From assembly GCA_001970855.1 (NCBI GenBank), contig LSSN01003479.1, positions 1 to 31,027 of the forward strand: 31,027 bases of DNA. Reading direction: 5' to 3'. Origin of the DNA: Smittium culicis. Its lineage: Eukaryota; Kickxellomycota; Harpellomycetes; Harpellales; Legeriomycetaceae. Made by a program: the position numbers and the translations under genes. Each line of letters begins with the position of its first letter. Position 1 is the stretch's first letter. The notes below the pieces were generated by a model, which was not told the DNA's origin, did no database searches, and saw only the letters and a list, made by a program, of their open reading frames with translations. This document shows, piece after piece, positions 21,197-30,348 of this stretch.

Positions 21197-23264
21197 ATGG
21201 ATTCTAACAACGTTCACGAATTGGATAGAACTGATATCGAATCGTACAACATTCCCGGCGGTAAAGTTTTCAATCGATACTTCCAGTGCCCGCTAGGTAA
21301 TTATAACATTATACTAAATCTTTACTCAAATTTGCTCTGCCAGAATTTTATTTTTCGCTTCTAATACCTCAATAGATTATAAAAATCCTGCTGGTAAAAC
21401 TATCCAGGTATATGTCCGACATTTAATCTCTTCCGAAAGCGTAGATATGCATCGTGCTCCGTTTTTGCTATATTTACAGGTATGTTTTCTCTCATATTAA
21501 AGCATCTTGTCGATTTATTGATCTGTTATTATCTATCTTATTTTGAGAAACTAATAATAAATCTACTTTCCCCAAAGTAATATACTCATTCTATATTATT
21601 GAGCTAACCTTAAATAAATACTTTTGTTTCATTTAAAGGGAGGTCCTGGTTTTCAGAGCCCCAGCCATACAAGCTTATCTGGTGGATGGGTCGGCATAAT
21701 GCTAGCTCAAGGCTACCAAGTCCTACTTCTAGACCAGCGTGGTACTGGACTATCATCTGCAATAAACAGCTCGAGCGAGGTCCTTACACTGCCAACGATC
21801 GAGGAACAAGTTGAATATATGACGCATTTCAGGGCTGATAGCATCGTAAACGATTGTGAATTTATAAGAAAAATCCTTGTTCAAGGCCGTGAAGCCCAAA
21901 CTTCTGGGAATCTGAAAGGACCCAGTACCAAATTCACTCTACTTGGTCAAAGTTTTGGTGGCTTTTGTATTACTACATATTTATCATTCTTGTAAGTTTT
22001 CATTCTACCTTATAAACTCTACTTGTATCTCTTGATTTGACCTATTATATCTTTATATTTGATATGATTTATGTAAAAATTTTTACTTTTAAAAAATAAA
22101 TTCTGTAATTTATTTTTGAAAATTCTCTTTCTCTACCTTACATTAGCCCTGAAGGTGTTGAAAAAGCAATTATCACTGGCGGTGTTCCACCACTATTAAG
22201 CGATCCTGCAGAGATTTATGAAAAGTTGATTCAAAAAGTGCTTAGACGCAATGAGATGTACTACCAAACATACCATGCGGATATTAAGCGCGTAAGAGCA
22301 ATTGTAAGATATCTGAGTTCTAATGTTGTGTACTTGCCAGGCACATCAGTTTCTACTTCGCCACATCCAAATACCATAAACCAAGATGAATCAACTTGCG
22401 GTAAGAAGCCAGGGAATATCTTATCGCCAAACCGGTTCCAGCAGCTAGGATTAGCGTTTGGCAGTAGCTCTGGGTTCGCGGCTGTACACAAAATCATCCT
22501 CAATATGGAAAACGATCTCAAATTGAATAACAAGCTATCATACAAATCCCTTACAGAATTCGAGCAGTTCTTCAGCTTCGAAACAAACGTGCTCTATGCA
22601 ATACTTCACGAGAGTATCTACTGCAACGGACCCAGTAGCGGTGCTAGCAACTGGGCTTGCAGCAGAGCTTTGAAAAAGAACAGCTCAATTGAGGCTAAAT
22701 TCGACTCGAGTTTGATACTTTCTAGCGACGATTCACAGCCCATTTATTTCTTTGGCGAGATGATTTTCCCTTGGATGACACAGAATATTTACGGTACTGA
22801 ACTCGCGAAATTCAGCGATCTAGCTGATGCTCTATCCAAGTATGACAAATGGTGTCCTCTATACAATGTTCACAATCTCAATAAAAACACCGTCCCTGTT
22901 GCTGCTGTTAGTTATTACGATGACCCGTAATTTTTTTTTCTGTTCTTTTTTTCCCCAGCTTTAATACTACATATCTGTTTTTTGTTTGTTTGTTTGTTTG
23001 TTTGTTTCATCTACTTAATTTGCGTAACGAACTATAGGTATGTCGACTTGGAGCTAAGTATCGAATGCGCGAAAAATATCAAAGGATGCAACCAGTGGAT
23101 TACCAACGAGTACCTTCACAAGTAAAATTTTATTTAAATATTTATCATTACGCTATAAAAGATATGTTTAAACTAAATTTAAAAAAAAAAAAATTGCTTC
23201 AATAATTATTAGTGGGCTGGCAGCGGATAACAGAGTGATTACTAGACTGCTTGGAATGTTTTAG
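21197..23264 (+). CDS. Prolyl aminopeptidase-like alpha/beta hydrolase (peptidase family S33)
   Basis: Six exons: 21197-21296, 21376-21479, 21639-21991, 22147-22926, 23038-23121 and 23213-23264, giving 490 residues. That is longer than bacterial proline iminopeptidases (about 315) but similar to the longer S33 subgroup. Expected marks occur in order: the oxyanion motif GGPGF (69-73), DQRGTG (100-105), the nucleophile elbow GQSFGG with Ser173, the acid in SYYDDPYVD (Asp444/445), and the catalytic His473 in EYLHNGL. The enzyme would remove N-terminal proline from peptides. No signal peptide or membrane segment is visible, so a cytosolic place is inferred. The last two exons carry only 45 residues, but they supply the catalytic His, which confirms the joins. 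GC content is higher than in the two genes to its left. Substrate specificity within the family cannot be read from sequence. Confidence 0.88.
22981..23007 (+). repeat. Microsatellite (TTTG)6 in an intron
   Basis: Six consecutive TTTG units plus TTT inside the fourth intron (22927-23037) of the S33 hydrolase. Its position in the pyrimidine-rich part of the intron means length variation could affect splicing, but this is speculative. Confidence 0.9.
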
Positions 23265-23640
23265 CGAATACAATATTCTGTAGTTTTAAATTAGGCATTA
23301 GTAGTTCCTAGTTTTTTTTTTAATGAAAAATACAAGTCGTAAGTGCGATTATAATTATACAAGATTTACATATTATCGAAAGGATTTTGACTTTTTTGCA
23401 ATAAAATGGTTATATTTTTAGTAATTTTGATAAATTTCCAGTTGAAATAAAGTATATAGTATTAATGAGAAAAATAATAAATTTATTTGTGTATAACAAG
23501 GATGGTGCGGTTAATGAGGAATATAGGAAGGTTAGGAAAAAAATGTATTCGCAATTTTCTTTTTTTTTTCTTCCATAAGAAATCAGCGAAATAAGGGACA
23601 AAGGCAAAAAAATAAAAAGAAAAAAGCGGTTAATTTAGAT
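23265..23640. other. Convergent intergenic region
   Basis: Between the ends of the plus-strand hydrolase and minus-strand GET1. AT-rich, presumably containing both 3' untranslated regions. The minus-strand frame at 23410-23607 is low-complexity and not called. Confidence 0.5.
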
Positions 23641-23677
23641 TAGTTTAGTTTAGTTTAGTTTAGTTTAGTTTAGTTTT
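23641..23677 (+). repeat. Pentanucleotide array (TTTAG)6 spanning the GET1 stop codon
   Basis: TAG followed by six perfect TTTAG units and TTTT. On the minus strand the array reads CTAAA repeats and encodes the last residues (Leu-Asn) and the TAA stop (23665-23667) of GET1. It resembles a short telomere-like G/T repeat but is internal and A/T-rich. Confidence 0.9.
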
Positions 23678-24646
23678 GGATTGGGGGTGGGGATGGGGAT
23701 GGTTTCAGGAAAAGACGAGTTTAGAGAGGAAATGAAGCTGGAGCAAACTCTGTTGCAAACAAAGGACCAAGATGCGGTGCTGACTGAGCCGTAGGGAGAG
23801 GCGGGGAGGGAGAGGAAGTAGGCGAAGGGGTAAGACCAGGCGGAAGGGAGATAGAAGGCGGGAGTTCTGTAGTAGTAAGCCAGGAAGAAGAAGCGTACCA
23901 GGTATATGAGGGCGCGGAGAGCAATATTTGCGCTGATTTCAAAGGAAGATTTTTGGATACCTAGCTCGCTGTCTGGATTATTCAAGATTTTTTTTTTTTG
24001 TTTAAAAAAAAATTAGTTAGCGTTTATAGAGATAAATAAATAGAGTGTGTAAAAGGAAAGGGAGGAAGGGAGAGAAAAAAAAGGTTTGGGAGGTTGAAAG
24101 GTGGCAGTTGCTACAAAACACTGTCAACTCCACCTGCTAAGTTTAGTTGGTAAGTATGTATTGAAGGATATATTGGTGATACATTGGATAGATATAATTT
24201 TGGAGTATAAGATTTATTTATAAGTAACGAGAGATAAAAAGAGAGCTTACTTAGGGTTTCGTGTTTTTTTAGTTCAGCGTCCAGCTTTCTTTTTAGTTTT
24301 GCCCATTTCGAGAATTCGTCCTGAAAAAATATAAAAAACATACAAGAAATTTAAATAAACTGGAGGATTTAAAAAAAAGAAAAACCCGATTATCTGATAA
24401 ATTTATGAAGGGATCGATTAAATAAGAAGGATTGGAGGGGGGAAATCTTACGACGGAGCTGACAAGTCTGATTTCGTTTCTAAGAGATCTAATTTTTTTG
24501 ATGGAGGCAGAACGCTGTTCGAATTTTTCGTTTTTGGTGGCGGTGCAATAAATGGAGTATAGCAGCTGAGAGATTTGGCCGAAACCAAGGTGCGAAAATA
24601 TGGCGGAAAGCAGCTCAATAAAAAAAATGAAGGCGGCTAAAATCAT
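23665..24646 (-). CDS. GET1: Get1/WRB family tail-anchored protein receptor subunit
   Basis: Three exons on the minus strand: 24646-24452, 24320-24251 and 23972-23665, giving 190 residues, near the usual Get1 length (about 200-235). Get1 with Get2 forms the ER membrane receptor that takes tail-anchored proteins from the Get3 ATPase and inserts them. Seen here: an N-terminal hydrophobic segment (about 2-20); a charged, probably coiled-coil cytosolic stretch (about 38-100) carrying the family signature DEFSKWAKLKRKLD (66-79); a second membrane segment about 103-123 (ALRALIYLVRFFFLAYYY, then RTPAFYLP); and a third about 137-170 with LSLPASPYGSVSTASWSF, typical of the family. Intron phases are 0 and 1. 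The third-exon acceptor at 23973-23974 is the only one joining the frames. The Pro-rich C-terminus ends in the TTTAG array. The intron of 278 nt is the longest in the window. Confidence 0.9.
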
Positions 24647-26223
24647 GGTTTAGATGTATGGGTTGTTTGTTTTTTGTATTTTAATTTGAGTTAGAAGTGG
24701 ATTTTAAGATTATAAGTGTGGTATTAAAGCGTGTTGAGTGTGGATATCAGGATGAGAGTACTTCAGACGAAAGAACTGTTTTTTTTTTATTTATATTTTT
24801 TAAAGTAAACGTGGCTAGAGTTGAAAGGGCAAGGGTCAGTTTGAAGTAGATGTATACGAAGTTGATGATAAACAAGTGGATATTGTAGGTTTGGCTGTAT
24901 TTGATTAGTATTGAAGAATTAGAATTTTTTTTTTTTTGGAGCAGTAGGGTAGAAAAAACTGCGAATCTATGGTCGTTAAAATGGTTAAAAAGTATAAGAA
25001 TGTAAAGCTAGTCAAAGTTTGCTCTTTGCTTTAAAAATAATTTGGAGATAAGTTTATTAGTACTTTAGTTTGTAGTTATTTCTAAGGCTTTGAGTCAAAA
25101 AGCTCAAAGTATTGGCTGTCACCGCTTTACTAGAAAATCCGACAGCTATTGGATAATAATATGAAACAAATCAACCAATGATCAATGCAAGCGAATTTTA
25201 TAGCAAATTACATATCGTTACGCAGAAGTGCAAGTGTGGCCTACAAATGAGCCCGCTCGCTGATTCATTAAATATATATTATTGGTTCAATAAATTATCC
25301 TCTGAAGTTATTAACATCGATTTTTTTGTTTATAACCGAATTAGAATTCACTATGTGCTATAATTGGCCTTTAATTCGTATTTGGGCAAGTTAGAGCGTT
25401 CATCCAGCCAATTACTAATATTTGTTGTCACAGTTAGCACACTTTTATGCGAATTACCATTCAGTAAAAAAGTAAATATCCTATAGATTGCAAGAAATGG
25501 GATTTTGGCTACCAATAATTATGTGCGATTAAATTCATACAAAAATAAGCTGTTTAGTGTGGCGCCATACGTAAAAGCTCAATAAAGAAAAAGCAGCAAA
25601 TTCCAATGCTATAATGTTCAGTTCTAAAAATGAAGTCAAAGAAATCTGTATATTATATACTAAGGCACAGTAAAAACATTTTTGGGTATGCAAGCCTAAA
25701 ATAAAAACGAAGAAAGGATATTCAATTGAAAGAAACAGGTATAACCATTAAAAGAAAGAGAAAAAAAATGCAGAAACAAGGATCATTAGTTTAAGGTAAA
25801 TGAATTAAATAAGCTAATAGTAACAATACTGCCTAAACAGCTTATAATTGTCTTTTAGCAGTTATTTAAACCGCTCAGGTTTTTGTGCTTTAGTCTCACG
25901 ACCAAAAAATAAATATAATAAGTCTTTGTGGAGTTGTCAGGTGATATAAGTATTCCGTGAGAAGGTAAAAATATTTTTGGGAATATTGAAAGATGTTTGA
26001 TTCGTACTATAAACTAAAGGCTTTAGTGGGGCTGGTACAGTTGTCTAAAGGAGTATGATCCGCGCACTTTAATTACGAGAAACTCATGAAAAAGCACGTT
26101 TTGCCGATTTATGAGGCAAGAATTAGGCTAATGCGTGATTAAAAAGCTTAAATGTATAACAAATAAATTAGAAGTGTGTATGGGGACGATATTAATAGAT
26201 AAAAAAAAAGAGCAAAACTGTAA
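24647..26223. other. Intergenic DNA, GET1 upstream side
   Basis: No gene recognised. A 61-codon frame at 25178-25363 has no family resemblance. The first few hundred bases should contain the minus-strand GET1 promoter, but no TATA-like word is convincing. Confidence 0.45.
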
Positions 26224-26379
26224 TTTGAATCAGTGGAAAGGATACAAAAAAAGGAAATTATGTAGTTTGAATCAGTGGAAAAGAAGTCAAAAAAAGCAAA
26301 AAAAAGGTCAACTTGTGATTTGAATCAGTGGAAACTTTTTTTTTATATGGCGCAAATCTGCAGTTTGAATCAGTGGAAA
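26224..26379 (+). repeat. Cluster of four 16-bp direct repeats (TTTGAATCAGTGGAAA)
   Basis: Exact copies of TTTGAATCAGTGGAAA start at 26224, 26266, 26319 and 26364 (spacings 42, 53 and 45). Copies 2 and 4 share a longer match with AGTTTGAATCAGTGGAAAAG and continue AAGT. Spacers are A-rich and unrelated. Where read as protein the repeats give LNQWK, but the frame differs between copies, so the unit is DNA-level or RNA-level. Confidence 0.9.
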
Positions 26380-26590
26380 AGAAGTTTAACACTACAGAAC
26401 CAGAAAATTTTAGCAAAAAAAAGCTATAATATGGCCATGGACCATTCGAACTATTGGCCTGGAAGCATGGAAACCATGACCGTAGCTGTTTTATTTAAAT
26501 ATTGTCGCTTTCTTTAAAGCTATTTTGGAACTACGTGACCTTGTAAGTAGAGATACAAAAAAATATCGATCTAGTTTGGATGGATAAAAG
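26380..26590. other. Short intergenic segment
   Basis: Continues from the repeat cluster into a GC-richer patch with clustered ATG words (about 26431-26479). No gene is supportable. Confidence 0.35.
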
Positions 26591-26600
26591 TATATAAGCC
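26591..26600 (+). promoter_or_regulatory. TATA-box-like word (TATATAAGCC)
   Basis: Shares TATATAAGCC with the words upstream of the RhoGEF and threonine dehydrogenase genes. It lies 120 bases before a coding-like frame starting at about 26720, which hints at a transcription unit. Confidence 0.35.
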
Positions 26601-26719
26601 AGCTTAAATTCCATTGAACTCGTAATTTTTTTTAGGAATTGGAATTGAAATTATGATTTTTTGATTTTTTTGCTTTTTTTTTGAGAATAAGGATTTTGCT
26701 AACTATCCATCTTTTTTGA

Positions 26720-26956
26720 ACTTTTGAATTCTTTTTTTTGACTGGAAATTTTTTGCATCTTGACGAAACCTTTATTCTATACAACCTTTATGGCGCTTAC
26801 TATTTCGCAAATCTGTGGTGTTATCCTAAAGCATTATTACGCGATACACTGACCCCTGTATATCCACTGTTCTGCAACGGCATAACTCAGCGGATGAAGT
26901 ATATTTACTCTTACTTAGATGAGTGTCTGGCAGAGGTATACGCTGCCTCACAATAG
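26720..26956 (+). other. Coding-like open frame of unknown nature, no start codon
   Basis: An open run of 78 codons ending at TAG 26954-26956. From about 26755 the composition is clearly richer in G and C than the flanks, with mixed codons (CTG, GGC, CGC, CAG), as in real coding DNA. The peptide contains ETFILYNLYGAYYFANLWCY and ITQRMKYIYSYLDECLAEVY. No ATG opens the frame before 26895, and no upstream exon with a fitting acceptor was found. It could be a gene fragment, an exon of an unpredicted gene or a chance island. I do not recognise the protein. Confidence 0.3.
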
Positions 26957-27900
26957 GAACTTATCTGACTTTGGGCACCTCTTTGCCTAATTAATAAGCA
27001 ACTAATCTTATAAATGCTTAGAGCTTTTCAAATTGAATTTTCATTCTGAAACATGAAGAAATCCAGGAGTAATGCAAAGTTATATTGGAAATCGACGTTT
27101 TTTACGTAAGTATTAGCAGTATACTCCGCAAATCCATATGTCGATAATTATTGTTTTTTTTTTTAGCGAACTTTACAAAAATAATATCTAATGCACCTGA
27201 AAAATTAATGGCAAAAAAACTTCAGATTTAGCCATTATAGAAAAGATTAAGCAGCCTATCGCGGCACTCTGAAAAATCCCGTTGAACAACTTCTACGTTC
27301 CCAATTTTTATACTCGAAAAAAAGATAAAATTGACTCGTAAAAAATGCTACCTAATGCATCTATAAATGGCTAAATTAAGCTAAGGTAAATGTAGGCCAA
27401 AATTTAGTCAGAATCAAAGTGATTAAAATAAAGCTGCTTGAAACCTGAAATTGGTTTTTATTTTTGTTTCCGTTTTTTTCATTGTTCAAGTGCAAGGCCA
27501 ATATCTCTAGATATTCTATTTTAATTTTCGAAAAACTTGTTAGCTTGAATATGCCTTTTTTTTACTTCTCTGCAAGCGTATAATATTAATAGTAATTACA
27601 TATCAACTATACCTATCTATAAGATTGCTAAACATAACAAATGTATTGTACAAGCTGATCTATTAAAAGAATTACGATATGGGTGAGAAAATACTAGAAA
27701 ATATATGCCTTTCCCTAAATAAAAGAGTAGATGGGATGGGCTATTTTTGGGATATGTCAGCTAGTCTGACTCTGGACCAGCTTTTTAGTCAATCTTTGCA
27801 AGCTTTATAATTCTAAGTGCTTGATTAGAGGTAGCACAAAGCCTGGATTACGCCCATTGGCTTAAACATCCCGTCGGATAAAAAATACTCTTCAAATTGA
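26957..27900. other. Intergenic DNA
   Basis: No gene, RNA or repeat recognised. Confidence 0.45.
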
Positions 27901-28128
27901 GTGCATAAAATTACATCATTTTCCCTTCCTGCCGCTATACTTGCTAAGCTTCCAAAAACTGTTGCTAAAGCCTCTAGGGCTTACCCAATTATATTTAACT
28001 TTCGTCATTTTGGCCAATTACCCCCAAATAAAGCCAAGAAAACAATCAACTCTTATGATCCGAATACTCTTTACGCCTTTGTTTCCTATAATCATATTAA
28101 ACATCCATGCTCAATAAAATTTAAATAA
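27901..28128 (+). other. Coding-like open frame with no ATG, near an A21 tract
   Basis: 75 codons open between an in-frame TGA just before 27901 and a double stop (TAA TAG, 28126-28131). The peptide is basic and compositionally balanced (ILAKLPKTVAKASRAYPII, NSYDPNTLYAFVSYNHIKHP). The pure A21 tract at 28152-28172 begins 20 bases after the stops, which could be the tail of a retroposed sequence. No target-site duplication or recognisable domain was found. Confidence 0.25.
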
Positions 28129-28151
28129 TAGTCGAATAATACATATGCACC

Positions 28152-28172
28152 AAAAAAAAAAAAAAAAAAAAA
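28152..28172 (+). repeat. A21 homopolymer
   Basis: Pure run of 21 adenines, the longest A tract in the window. It is either a simple repeat or a retroposon tail. Confidence 0.9.
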
Positions 28173-28352
28173 CTCATCATTATTCCCAAAACAGACAAAT
28201 TAAACAGAAATCTGTCAAAAATAAATTCGCTTATATTTAAAAAAAATTACAGCATTACATTACTAAAAAATTCTAATGGTGAAAATGCCAAATCAAGAAT
28301 AGTATATATATAAAATTTGATAGTGACTAACGAGTAAATGGGCAAATAGGCT

Positions 28353-28401
28353 AATGACAACCCGCATACACCATCTTTAAGCGCAAATGACAGCCCGTAT
28401 A
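28353..28401 (+). repeat. Two 16-bp direct repeats upstream of TDH
   Basis: AATGACAACCCGCATA (28353-28368) and AATGACAGCCCGTATA (28386-28401) differ at two positions and start 33 bases apart. The second runs into TATAAAAG. They may be regulatory sites, some 310 bases upstream of the likely TATA box. Confidence 0.6.
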
Positions 28402-28712
28402 AAAGTTAAAATATAGCTAAACCCAGAGCACTGATAAACAGTTTTCATTATGTACTATTCCTGCAGCTTTACTCATCTATACTCTTTTCGATCTGCCCTT
28501 CCAAAAACTTGTCTAAACTCATTTAATGAAATCTTGCCCAATTCCATTAATAGAAAAACTTGTCAACATATTCTCCCATAGCCAACGCCGCATTACTAAT
28601 CAAACAATCACTCCAAAACATGTCACTTATCCCATCAATATGTTTACTCTTAATACAAACTCCACTAAAAAACAAAACTCTTGATTCATAACAATAGTCG
28701 TTTTTTAATATC

Positions 28713-28724
28713 TATATAAGCCCC
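28713..28724 (+). promoter_or_regulatory. Core promoter TATA box (TATATAAGCCCC) of TDH
   Basis: Identical to the 12-base word at 14546-14557. Followed by long C/T-rich sequence (about 28721-28880), typical of fungal promoters and leaders, and 248 bases before the ATG. Confidence 0.6.
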
Positions 28725-28971
28725 TCTTCCTTCCCATTATCTATTCAACTTATCTTCATCTTCTTATATTATCACTACCCCTCCCCTATTTTTCTTAATT
28801 GCTTAGCGTGCTCTCAAGCCCTTATTTATTATCTTCTACAGCTTCGTCTATACTCTGGACCCTTCTTTCTCTCACCATCTTATATCAATACTCTAGCTGA
28901 TATTTATTCACATTCGCCATTCCTGTTATATACTCCCTAAATCAAACTCAAATAAATTTTACATACCAAAA

Positions 28972-30348
28972 ATGTCCTTTCTAACACGTGCTTTCCCTCT
29001 GCTAAGATCTTCACAGACTACTTTTTCTTTTCCTAAATCAACCCCTATCCTCAATTCTTACCTCCCAAAAATAGTATCTTCGTCCACTACAAACACCAGC
29101 TCTCGCTCAATTTCATCTTTAAAGCAGTCAAATACCTTACCCACAAATAATAGACCCTTTTCTTCTACCAAAAATGATTATAAAGTTCTAATCACCGGAG
29201 GATGTGGACAACTTGGCCTTGCTGTCGCTGATAATTTACGTGCCTCCTTAGGGAAAAACAACGTCATTATAACTGATATTAAAGCACCTTCCGAGTCTGT
29301 TCTGTCCAGTGGTCCATTTGAGCACCTAGATGTCCTAGATAAAGATGGCATTAAAAGAATTGCTACTACCCACAATATAGACTGCATCATTCACTTCTCT
29401 GTTGTCTTGTCTGCCCTTGGTGAAGTTAACCCAAAACTCGCACTTGACGTAAATTTAAATGGATTCCAAAATATTCTTGACATTTCTAAAGAAATGAACC
29501 TGCGTCTCATGTGCCCTAGCACTATGGGCGTCTTTGGTCCAACCACTCCTCAAAATGACACCCCTGATTTAACCATCATGAGACCAAACACTATTTACGG
29601 AATTACCAAAGTTCATATGGAATTAATGGGCGAATACTACGCTCAGAAATACAACCTAGATTTTAGAAGTATTAGATATCCTGGAATCATTAGCGCTTCT
29701 TTACCTGGAGGTGGAACAACTGACTACGCTGTCGATATTTTCCACGCCGCTAAACGTGAAAATAAATTCACTTGCTTCTTGGAAAAAGATACAAGATTAG
29801 CCATGATGTACCGTGAGTTTCATTCATATATCTATCACTTTTTTATTAACTCTAAAAAAAAAATAAGATTCTTGCTTTCTTCCCGGATCATAAACCCATC
29901 CAAACTCCAATGATTTATTTTATTAAACGCTTAAAAATATCGCAAATATTTATATTCGCTGCATTATTTATGAGTGTTCATCTACCGATTTATAATTCGA
30001 ACATTTATCCTAACCTTTATTTTTTTTTCTTTCAAAATAGTGGACGATTGCATAGATGCTACAGTTAAACTTCTCTTCCACCCATCTGAACAATTATCGC
30101 AAAACGTATACAACATCAGCTCTATATCTTTCACCCCATCTGAACTCGCTGCTGAAATCAAATCTCAGTTTAGCAATGACTTTCAAATCACATACAAACC
30201 TGACTACCGCCAAAAGATTGCGGAAACATGGCCCTTCAGCCTCAACTCTGATAATGCCATCAGGGATTGGGGATTTAATCCAAAGATAACAACTGTCAAA
30301 GATCTGGTCTCGACCATGTTTACACAGCTATCTTTGAATAACTACTAA
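28972..30348 (+). CDS. TDH: L-threonine 3-dehydrogenase, mitochondrial (extended SDR type)
   Basis: Two exons, 28972-29812 and 30041-30348, with a GTGAGT...TAG phase-1 intron of 228 nt, giving 382 residues. The enzyme oxidises L-threonine to 2-amino-3-ketobutyrate with NAD+, which Kbl then splits to glycine and acetyl-CoA. Residues 1-69 are rich in Ser, Arg and Thr and poor in acidic residues, as in a mitochondrial presequence. The Rossmann motif is GGCGQLG (76-82). The active site shows PSTMGVFG (182-189) and the YxxxK pair Tyr209/Lys213 in YGITK. Family signatures RYPGIIS, LPGGGTTDYAVDIF and, across the splice, MMYLDDCIDAT are present. The junction restores the conserved MMY-x-DDC motif, which confirms the exon join. 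The symbol should not be confused with yeast TDH1-3 (glyceraldehyde-3-phosphate dehydrogenases). Confidence in the family is high. Confidence 0.92.

Noticed and set aside
24293..24451. Continuation of the first GET1 frame beyond residue 65
   Set aside because: It runs through the intron starting with GTAAGATTTCC. Joining to 24320 restores the DEFSKWAKLKRKLD signature of the family instead.
26224..26379. CRISPR-like look of four direct repeats with spacers
   Set aside because: Repeats are 16 bp with A-rich low-complexity spacers of unequal length, no cas genes, and the host is clearly eukaryotic.
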